Assembly: GCA_902766575.1 (NCBI GenBank)
Contig: CACXED010000035.1
Location: 1-12,099, forward strand
Direction of reading: 5' to 3'
Length of the DNA: 12,099 bases
Origin: an uncultured Ruminococcus sp.
GTDB taxonomy: Bacteria > Bacillota > Clostridia > Oscillospirales > CAG-272
Position 1 is the first letter of the stretch; each line of letters opens with the position of its first letter. The position numbers and the translations under genes are program-made. Below the pieces are notes generated by a model. That model was not told the DNA's origin. It saw only the letters and a list, made by a program, of their open reading frames with translations, and made no database searches. This document shows, piece after piece, positions 6,863-12,099 of the stretch.

Positions 6863-8514
6863 GCCGTCTCTCCCGCCTTTCCGATTCTGAGTGTAAAGCG
6901 CCAGACTCCATCCTCAAAAACGCAGGAGTCGGCGGGCTTTGCGAGCCTTGAAAGCTCTGCTCTGCTCTCGACCTCCATGCAGAATACGACTGCTTCGCCG
7001 AGGACGCGGCCCTTGAGCCACATCGAGCGAAGATCGTCAAGCGCGGCTTCCACCGCTGCTTCAAAGAGATCGTAGACCCGGGCTGCGCCGCTCACCGGGA
7101 TCGTCTGACCCGACGGTATATCGAGCGCGCAGTCGATATCCATAAACTCAAGCGCGGCAAAGGATTCCGCAAGGCAGGCGGCAAGCTCGGCCGTATCGGT
7201 CTGCTCCGCCTTTTCGCCGATGAATATAAGATTTCCGCGACGCTTTATGTAGGCTCCGATCACACCGATCTTTGCGAGCAGGCTCCGGGCGGCAGCCGGG
7301 TCGGTCTCTGTCTCGTAGCGGTTCAGAAGCCGATCCAGGAGGTCTATCTGTCCGGCGGTCTGCTTCTGGAGCTGATCATACAGCCGGTTCTTTTCCCGCA
7401 GAGCGTTGATCTTCACCTTGGTTCTGTAGTTCTCCTCCTCAATGCAGTTGCTGTCCTCGATGGTTTTCCGGTTCTCCTCGAGTCTCTCAAGCAGAGCGGT
7501 GACGTCCGCGACGTCCTCCTGCCACAGCACATGACCGCCGCTGATCGGACTGCTTTTGATAAGGGTGTCGTTATCAAGGCCGGCGCTGCCGCTTTCGGCC
7601 GCGAGCATCAGCTCCTTTGAAAGGAGCGCGGCGTTTGACGAAGCGTAGAGGACATTGTGCTCTGCGTCGGCGATCTGAGCGCCGATGGTTCCGGTCTCAA
7701 AGAGCTTTTCGTATCCGGTATTGGTCTGGATAAGTCCGCACTGGATGCAGCTCTCAAGGGCGGCGGTGATAAACAGGCAGAAAACGGCGGTCACATCCCC
7801 AAAGAGAGTCCTCAGCCACGGCGCGCGGAGAATATACAGAACGCCGTAGATCAGCGCCATTGTGACCGGAGCAAAGGGCAGCAGCAGGATCCGGCGGCTG
7901 TCCGGTATGCGGCACTTTATCAGCATAGCGGTAAGAGCGAACAGCGCGCACAGCAGCTGAAAGCCCACGACGAGAAAATATCCGAACGCATAGCTGTAAT
8001 CGTTTTCCCATACGACCGCGTCTGCGGGAAAGGCGAACACGAGCTGATGCAGATCGTTGGTCAGCACCAGCAGCGAAAGCGCAAAGGCGGGTATGTAGAT
8101 AAGCGCCGTCCACCTCGGCATACGGAAGCTCTCCGGCTTGCCAAGCGACATCGCGACGAAAACCGCCAGCAGCGGGATGAGCAGCATCGGGATATAGTAC
8201 ATATACCAGAACAGGCGAAGCGCTCCCGGCGAGTCCACAAACAGAAACCGTATCGTCCTGACCGCCATCCAGAACACAATCAGCACGGATATGGCAGTGA
8301 GATAGCGTCTCACCTGCGGCTGTATGATCCGTCTGCGGACAGAAACGCCCCATATGCTGAACATCACGATATATATCAGGGGACGAAGTATCGTGCAGCA
8401 GCGCTCGGTAAGTCCGACCGTCCGGAAGCCTATCTGCCGAAGCAGGATCGCCGCGATCACGGCAAGGGCGGCGCAGATAAAGCCGCCGTATTTTTTCAGA
8501 TACGAGCCTGCCAT
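6859..8514 (-). CDS. N-terminal 7TM histidine-kinase-like sensor, probable pseudokinase
   Basis: The protein has 551 residues, starting at the ATG at 8514 with AGGAGG 5 bases upstream. The N-terminal ~260 residues hold seven to eight membrane helices (about 12-29, 42-58, 71-87, 101-123, 136-152, 175-199, 209-228, 238-258). The L-T-N-D-L-H-Q-L-V-F motif at 151-160 is typical of the histidine-kinase N-terminal 7TM domain. Residues ~264-335 resemble a PAS-like module and ~340-400 a coiled coil. Where a kinase would have its phospho-acceptor helix, the sequence reads R-E-K-N-R-L-Y-D-Q-L with no histidine. The C-terminal region (~445-545) resembles a GHKL ATPase in outline but has no N box or G boxes. 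It is probably a catalytically dead sensor that works through the next-encoded kinase (inference). First gene of the operon; 4-bp overlap with the kinase gene. Confidence 0.85.
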   Translation of the reverse strand: MAGSYLKKYGGFICAALAVIAAILLRQIGFRTVGLTERCCTILRPLIYIVMFSIWGVSVRRRIIQPQVRRYLTAISVLIVFWMAVRTIRFLFVDSPGALRLFWYMYYIPMLLIPLLAVFVAMSLGKPESFRMPRWTALIYIPAFALSLLVLTNDLHQLVFAFPADAVVWENDYSYAFGYFLVVGFQLLCALFALTAMLIKCRIPDSRRILLLPFAPVTMALIYGVLYILRAPWLRTLFGDVTAVFCLFITAALESCIQCGLIQTNTGYEKLFETGTIGAQIADAEHNVLYASSNAALLSKELMLAAESGSAGLDNDTLIKSSPISGGHVLWQEDVADVTALLERLEENRKTIEDSNCIEEENYRTKVKINALREKNRLYDQLQKQTAGQIDLLDRLLNRYETETDPAAARSLLAKIGVIGAYIKRRGNLIFIGEKAEQTDTAELAACLAESFAALEFMDIDCALDIPSGQTIPVSGAARVYDLFEAAVEAALDDLRSMWLKGRVLGEAVVFCMEVESRAELSRLAKPADSCVFEDGVWRFTLRIGKAGETA

Positions 8515-8578
8515 TGTGTCCTCCTCGCTTTTTTAAGTAATCAGTGGGGATAGTCTGCCGATCGTTGCAGCGCGGTTT

Positions 8579-8591
8579 CGATAACATTATA
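8579..8591 (-). promoter_or_regulatory. Shared 13-bp promoter box, copy 2 (candidate operator)
   Basis: TATAATGTTATCG in transcription direction, identical to the box at 4798-4810, covering the -10 and the region to about +1 of the sensor-operon promoter. If it is a binding site for the operon's own regulator it would provide autoregulation (inference). Confidence 0.4.
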
Positions 8592-8614
8592 TATGAATAT
8601 TCCCGGCTTTTCAA
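8586..8614 (-). promoter_or_regulatory. Sigma-70-type promoter of the sensor/kinase/regulator operon
   Basis: In transcription direction: TTGAAA (8614-8609), a 17-bp spacer, TATAAT (8591-8586). The start site would be near 8579, giving an untranslated leader of about 65 bases before the ATG at 8514. Confidence 0.82.
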
Positions 8615-8616
8615 GT

Positions 8617-8640
8617 ATTTGGCGCAATTTGTTACCAAAT
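8617..8640. promoter_or_regulatory. ATTTGG-N12-CCAAAT inverted repeat beside the sensor-operon -35
   Basis: Perfect 6-bp arms (8617-8622 and 8635-8640) separated by 12 bases lie directly upstream of the -35 hexamer at 8609-8614. The position and dyad symmetry fit an activator site, for example for a dimeric LuxR-type regulator. No direct evidence of binding. Confidence 0.3.
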
Positions 8641-8709
8641 TTTAATTTAACGCGGAAACTCGCGCGGGAGCTTCTTGCACTAAAAATATAGAATTTTACA
8701 TCTGTACCA

Positions 8710-8738
8710 TTGACATTGTTTGATATTTGTGGTACAAT
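8710..8738 (+). promoter_or_regulatory. Sigma-70-type promoter for the lipoprotein genes
   Basis: TTGACA (8710-8715), a 17-bp spacer, TACAAT (8733-8738). The start would be near 8745, with a leader of about 70 bases before the ATG at 8815. Two dyads overlap it: GTACCA (8704-8709) with TGGTAC (8730-8735) bracket the -35/spacer, and TACAAT-AAC-ATTGTA (8733-8747) covers the -10. Both are plausible operator geometries. The minus-strand sensor promoter starts only ~100 bp away, so the two are divergent. Confidence 0.85.
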
Positions 8739-8747
8739 AACATTGTA
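8735..8747 (-). promoter_or_regulatory. Shared 13-bp promoter box, copy 3, inverted and with two mismatches
   Basis: On the minus strand this reads TACAATGTTATTG, matching 11 of 13 bases of the box at 4798-4810 and 8579-8591. It covers the -10 of the plus-strand lipoprotein promoter but in the opposite orientation to transcription, so the match cannot be explained simply by a shared -10 element in the same orientation. Confidence 0.35.
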
Positions 8748-8814
8748 AGGTCGGATAGAGCGAATAAGCCCCGACGACGTATTCCGTCACCATGATTTTT
8801 GAAAGGAAAATGCT

Positions 8815-9494
8815 ATGAGGAGAAGTATTGCAAAGCTCGCAGCGGCAATAATGGCGTTTGCCCTGACCCTGTCCGCCGCGTCAGAACTGACGGCGGAGAA
8901 GTGGAAAAGCTGACCGACAATCAGGATGAAATCTATACCGGAATTTTCTTCGCCGACAACGGTAAGGTCTATTACCACAAATCTGATCTCAATCTTTACG
9001 AAGCGGCAGACGGCAACTTCGAGAGCGGAAAAATCGTGCGTGAAAATGTCTATACAATTACGTATGAGAAGGGTATGTTCTACTGCAAACTCGAGAATGG
9101 CGATTTTGTAATGTTTTCTCAGGATTCTCCTGAAAATGAGCAGATGATAGATATTGACATATACATGGGACGTTATCTTATCAAGAACGGGAAAATATAC
9201 TACATGAAATATCTTCCTAAAGTGTTAGGATTTGATGCTGAACATAATGTTGAGTCTACAAACACAACTCAGGGAAAAGTGTTTATATATGACGTTGTGT
9301 CCGGAAAGGATGAACTGCTCGTTGAAAATTCGGAACTCGATGTTCTTTCGATACTCGATGTAAATGATGAAGTAGTTTTGGTTCATGTGAATACTAACGA
9401 TGCCATTCTTGGAAACTCATATGGAAACGGAGAGGGAACGTACTGGTATATGAGAATTAAAGATGGAAGCATTTTTGAGATCAAAAAGAAATAA
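8815..9494 (+). pseudogene. Small beta-propeller-like lipoprotein gene, frameshifted at the lipobox
   Basis: The ATG at 8815, with AAAGGA 6-7 bases upstream, begins a clean signal peptide (M-R-R-S-I-A-K-L, then a hydrophobic core ending L-T-L-S-A) but stops at 8911-8913 after 32 codons. The rest of the protein (204 residues) is open in another frame to the TAA at 9492-9494. Adding one T between 8877 and 8878 turns GCC-GCG-TCA into GCC-TGC-GTC and restores L-S-A-C-V-R-T-D-G-G, a perfect lipobox, giving a 226-residue lipoprotein. The mature part has repeated short beta phrases (I-F-F-A-D-N-G-K-V-Y-Y-H; Y-L-I-K-N-G-K-I-Y-Y-M; K-V-F-I-Y-D-V-V-S-G-K) like extracellular propeller proteins of clostridia. 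Function unknown. The deletion may be real or a sequencing error. It lies 14 bp before the large lipoprotein gene, so likely co-transcribed. AT-rich (about 33% GC in its second half). Confidence 0.8.
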
Positions 9495-9508
9495 GATCGG
9501 TAAGTGTC

Positions 9509-11689
9509 ATGGAGATTGCTGTATATAAAAACAGAAAATACTTTATCGGGGTATGGATGACTGTACTTGTCTGTCTATCTCTCATACCCGTGGCAGGAGG
9601 GTGTTCGAGCAGTGGAGAGACGGAACAGAGCGACACTTATTCGGCTGAATTTTCTTTCTCTAAGAAAGTCATAGCCGAAGATATAAAGTGCTTTGGAGAA
9701 GGTGTTATATTTGATGACAATATAATTTTTTTCTCAAAATCCGATGGTGTGCAAATTGTAGAAATCAATCAGCTGGGTGAGGAAGTCAACCGAATCCCAA
9801 TCGAACCAATTGGAATTCAATCCCAACTTATCGTGACAGATGAGTTATATGCCTTTTTAGATATTGATTATGAACATCCCAATAACAATCAAAGCTGTTT
9901 ACGCTTTATTTCCAAAGAAGATGCGAGTGAGCGATCTTACCTTTTGTCGTCAATAATTCCGGGCTACTCATATGGCGGCAGCGTGATTATGTGCGAATAC
10001 GGCGGGATATTCTATCTCGAGTATTCGAGGACAGTGACCCTTTGCGATTCTTATGGAAATATTCAGGGCAATATCGACCTCGACTCGGAGGTCATAGATA
10101 TGCAAATAGACGGCGACGGGAATATCTACACGCTGACCTACAATCGCTCGCTTGAGTGCTACAGCAAAAAGGGCGTCTCGGATAAGAAGGATTACAGGTC
10201 GGTGAACGCGCTTTACGGAAGCAGGCTCTATATTTCTGGAAACGAGCTCTATATATTATCAGACGACAAGCTCTATTCCTATAACACCGAAAGCGGAAAG
10301 GTCGCGCTGCTCACTCTCTGGTCTGACGCGGGGATATATGCTCCGTACATTTCGGCGATATTCAGAACCGACGATGGCTTTATCGTTCAGGGCAGAGACG
10401 CTATAGACGATATAAGCTGCTTCTGGCGGCTCGAACCGATCGACAAAGCCGACAGGGCTGAACGAACCGTGATCAAGGTCTCCTATATTGAAGATGGGTC
10501 GAGATCAATACCTCTGGCAGCGGTGAAGTTCAATTCGGCGCAGTCGGAATATAAGGTCGAGTGCAAAGAATACCGCAGCGGCAGCTCGCCGGTCAGCGAT
10601 TACGACATGGATCTGATCTCGGGAAAGCTCGGCGATATCTTCATAATGCCGAACGACGCCGACTACAGTAAATACGTGGAGCGGGGAGCGTTTACCGACC
10701 TCTATGAGCTGATCGACCGCGACCCCGCCATGAGCCGGGACGACATATATAGCTGCGTACTCGAAGCGTTTGAGACCGACGGGAAATTATATGTCATCAC
10801 CCCGGAATTCAAGCTCGAGACCCTGACCGCCAAGACGGAAAATCTTCCGGACGGAAAGTGGGATATAAATACTCTCCTGACGTTCGAGAGCAAACTCGGC
10901 GAGGAAACGACGCTGATCGGCGGGCTTGACCGTCTGACAATGATGAAAATTCTCCTGTCCTGCGGCGCGGACGAGTTCATAGACTTTGAAAAGAAAACCG
11001 CCTCCTTCGACAGCGAACTGTTCATCGGGCTTTTGGAGTATCTGAAAGGAATCCCCGCAAACGGAAAGCAGTCCGACGACGTTAAGCTCTACCGGGAGAA
11101 CAGGGTAATTCTGTCCGACGAGCGCATTTCGAATCTTATTGAGTATCTGATGATTTATTCAAAGTACGGTTTTGACAGCGACGTTGAGATTGTCGGTTAT
11201 CCGTCGGCTTCGGGCGGAGTCTGCCGCGTCATACCGCGGGTTTACTGCGGGATATCCTCGTGCTCGGAGAATGTCGACGGCGCGTGGGAGTTTGTCAAAT
11301 TCATGATGTCCGGAGCAAATCTGCTGGACGACACCAAGGGAATGCAGAATATACCTGCGCTCAGAAAGACCCTTTACGATTGGCTCGATATCGAGGGGAG
11401 CTTATATTACTACTTCTCGGATGAGACCGGACGCTACAAGGGTTCGGAGTCGCCGATCACCGATGAAAAAATGCTGAAGTCCGGCAGAGTTATTCATCCG
11501 GACGAAAAGCTGTTCGCCGAGTTTGACACTTTCATCAGCAGCGCGTCGGCAAAGCCCGAGCTCCCATCAAAAATCATGGAGTTGATACGCGAGGAGAGCG
11601 AGCCGTTCTTCGCCGGGATCAAGAGCGCAGAGGAGACCGCAAGGATAATTCAGAATCGGGTGTCGGTATATGTGTCCGAAACGACGTGA
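9509..11689 (+). CDS. Lipoprotein: N-terminal propeller-like half fused to ABC-type solute-binding half
   Basis: The protein has 726 residues. A lipoprotein signal peptide (K-N-R-K, hydrophobic core, V-A-G-G-C) gives C32 as the lipidated residue, followed by a Ser/Glu/Thr-rich linker. Residues ~48-310 contain repeated beta phrases (G-V-I-F-D-D-N-I-I-F-F; G-D-G-N-I-Y-T-L-T-Y; G-N-E-L-Y-I-L-S-D-D-K-L-Y-S-Y-N), consistent with a beta-propeller. Residues ~320-726 resemble a family-1 extracellular solute-binding protein: A-A-V-K-F-N-S-A...Y-K-V-E, an I-S-G-K-L-G-D-I-F-I-M segment, Y-V-E-R-G-A-F-T-D-L-Y-E-L-I, W-D-I-N-T-L-L-T-F, and the late G-A-W-E-F-V-K-F-M-M helix. No permease or ATPase gene is nearby, so it may feed the divergent sensor system rather than transport (inference). 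The ATG at 9509 has only a weak ribosome site, so translation may be coupled to the preceding gene. The first third is AT-rich; the rest is GC-rich. Confidence 0.88.
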   Translation: MEIAVYKNRKYFIGVWMTVLVCLSLIPVAGGCSSSGETEQSDTYSAEFSFSKKVIAEDIKCFGEGVIFDDNIIFFSKSDGVQIVEINQLGEEVNRIPIEPIGIQSQLIVTDELYAFLDIDYEHPNNNQSCLRFISKEDASERSYLLSSIIPGYSYGGSVIMCEYGGIFYLEYSRTVTLCDSYGNIQGNIDLDSEVIDMQIDGDGNIYTLTYNRSLECYSKKGVSDKKDYRSVNALYGSRLYISGNELYILSDDKLYSYNTESGKVALLTLWSDAGIYAPYISAIFRTDDGFIVQGRDAIDDISCFWRLEPIDKADRAERTVIKVSYIEDGSRSIPLAAVKFNSAQSEYKVECKEYRSGSSPVSDYDMDLISGKLGDIFIMPNDADYSKYVERGAFTDLYELIDRDPAMSRDDIYSCVLEAFETDGKLYVITPEFKLETLTAKTENLPDGKWDINTLLTFESKLGEETTLIGGLDRLTMMKILLSCGADEFIDFEKKTASFDSELFIGLLEYLKGIPANGKQSDDVKLYRENRVILSDERISNLIEYLMIYSKYGFDSDVEIVGYPSASGGVCRVIPRVYCGISSCSENVDGAWEFVKFMMSGANLLDDTKGMQNIPALRKTLYDWLDIEGSLYYYFSDETGRYKGSESPITDEKMLKSGRVIHPDEKLFAEFDTFISSASAKPELPSKIMELIREESEPFFAGIKSAEETARIIQNRVSVYVSETT

Positions 11690-11743
11690 CAAAAGGGCTC
11701 AAAGATAGGCAATCCCGCTTTAATCAAAATCGAAACCCGCATA

Positions 11744-11782
11744 AATCAAACTAACCATTCCGTAATCAAACTAACCATTCCG
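11744..11782. repeat. Tandem direct repeat, two 19-bp copies with 20-bp period
   Basis: AATCAAACTAACCATTCCG occurs at 11744-11762 and again at 11764-11782, separated by one T. A weaker related stretch (TAATCAAAATCGAAACCCG) lies just before, around 11721-11739, and may be a decayed third copy. Role unknown; it could be a protein-binding iteron-like site or a slipped duplication. Confidence 0.85.
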
Positions 11783-11972
11783 GAAACTGCATATGGTTCG
11801 CAATAAAACAACTCAGCACAAATAAAGCATCCTGCCTCAAACCAAGAGGAAGCAATTCAGCAGAAATAATCCTCCAACCGAAACGGTCCGAAAACTCAAA
11901 TCAGGAGCGATAAGTAATCGGTCAGCACTCGCGTCGTAATAGCGTTTGCAAGGTGAGGGGAGTTCAAGAGGG

Positions 11973-11999
11973 GGGAGTCGGCGGCAAGCTGCCGCTCCC
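11973..11999. repeat. GC-rich hairpin
   Basis: Nested inverted repeats: GGGAG (11973-11977) can pair with CTCCC (11995-11999), and GCGGCA (11981-11986) with TGCCGC (11990-11995) around an AGC loop. There is no adjacent T-run in either direction, so it is not an obvious terminator. Part of the palindrome-rich right end. Confidence 0.6.
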
Positions 12000-12051
12000 A
12001 TAATCGCGCTTGAAGTAAACATAAATGATATAGTAATAGTCTCGCGCTCGC

Positions 12052-12067
12052 GCTGCTTACCAGCAGC
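12052..12067. repeat. Perfect 6-bp hairpin with TACC loop
   Basis: GCTGCT-TACC-AGCAGC. It sits between the GC-rich hairpin at 11973-11999 and the inverted repeat at 12072-12097, in the same palindrome-rich stretch. Confidence 0.6.
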
Positions 12068-12071
12068 TCTG

Positions 12072-12097
12072 TTCCGCGTCGCTCACGCTCCGCGGAA
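12072..12097. repeat. 7-bp inverted repeat TTCCGCG-N12-CGCGGAA
   Basis: Perfect arms at 12072-12078 and 12091-12097 with a 12-base loop that itself contains CGCTCACGCTC. It lies at the window edge, so the full element may continue beyond it. The density of palindromes over 11970-12099 suggests a mobile or dispersed palindromic repeat, but this needs a genome-wide comparison. Confidence 0.55.
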
Positions 12098-12099
12098 GC

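Larger units (their letters stand above)
11690..12099. other. Apparently non-coding region with repeats and hairpins
   Basis: No credible gene, promoter or T-tailed terminator was found in these 410 bases. The only open frame (minus strand, 61 codons from 12022) lacks a ribosome site and has low-complexity, unrecognisable sequence. The left part is AT-rich with a tandem 20-bp repeat. The right part is GC-rich and dense in inverted repeats, which resembles a dispersed intergenic repeat rather than coding DNA. The lack of an obvious terminator after the 726-residue lipoprotein gene is notable. Confidence 0.6.

Noticed and set aside
7657..8553. 298-codon open frame on the plus strand, rich in Gln/Arg/His/Lys
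   Set aside because: It is antisense to the 7TM sensor gene. Its charged, low-complexity composition is what the reverse strand of a membrane-protein gene looks like.
7754..8638. 294-codon open frame on the minus strand in another frame of the 7TM gene
   Set aside because: It runs out of frame through the 7TM coding sequence and across its promoter. The product is Arg-rich and unrecognisable, whereas the 551-residue frame has clear membrane helices and an AGGAGG start.
8799..8879. TTG start at 8799 that would make the small lipoprotein gene a single intact 231-codon frame
   Set aside because: The N-terminus so produced is not a signal peptide and has no ribosome site before it, while the other frame from 8815 has a perfect signal peptide and ribosome site. 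A frameshift explains both.
8815..8913. Programmed ribosomal frameshifting to explain the split small lipoprotein gene
   Set aside because: There is no slippery heptamer, internal stimulatory Shine-Dalgarno arrangement or downstream structure. A single missing T that restores a perfect lipobox is the simpler explanation.
11837..12022. 61-codon open frame on the minus strand at the right end
   Set aside because: There is no ribosome binding site before its ATG, no recognisable domain, odd composition (Cys/Pro/Arg-rich then hydrophobic), and it overlaps the palindrome-rich region. Likely chance.

Overview
The window looks like chromosomal DNA of a Gram-positive anaerobe of the Clostridia, probably a gut Oscillospirales/Ruminococcaceae-type bacterium. 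This is inferred from the strong AGGAGG-type ribosome binding sites, an S-layer-homology (SLH) surface protein, two lipoproteins with lipobox signal peptides, a LuxR-type two-component system with an N-terminal-7TM kinase-like partner, and a GC content of about 50-60% in most genes with distinctly AT-rich patches. No mobile element, phage gene, CRISPR array, rRNA or tRNA was seen.

Layout. (a) 1-2325, minus strand: the first 775 codons of a secreted surface protein with Ig-like domains that runs into an SLH domain at the left edge. (b) 4758-2443, minus: a three-gene operon encoding a stand-alone degenerate receiver domain (Glu at the phospho-Asp site), a membrane-anchored double zinc-ribbon protein with a TTG start, and a TPM-domain membrane protein. 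It has its own extended -10 promoter. (c) 8514-4923, minus: a tightly coupled three-gene operon with two ATGA overlaps, encoding an N-terminal 7TM histidine-kinase-like protein whose kinase part looks dead, a real HisKA_3/HATPase histidine kinase, and a NarL/LuxR-type response regulator. A strong intrinsic terminator follows. (d) 8515-8814: a divergent promoter region. (e) 8815-11689, plus: a small lipoprotein gene broken by an apparent one-base deletion exactly at its lipobox cysteine, then a 726-residue lipoprotein that joins a beta-propeller-like half to an ABC-type solute-binding half. (f) 11690-12099: no credible gene, but a tandem 20-bp repeat and several GC-rich inverted repeats.

How it may work (inference). 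Regions (c) and (e) are divergently transcribed from one intergenic region and look like a signalling locus. Surface-anchored binding lipoproteins, with no ABC permease or ATPase in the window, lie next to a membrane sensor pseudokinase, an active kinase and a DNA-binding regulator. A 13-bp box (TATAATGTTATCG in transcription orientation) sits identically on the -10/start region of promoters (b) and (c), and in inverted orientation with two mismatches on the -10 of promoter (e). This suggests that all three transcripts may be controlled together, and it would tie the degenerate receiver/zinc-ribbon/TPM operon to the sensor locus.
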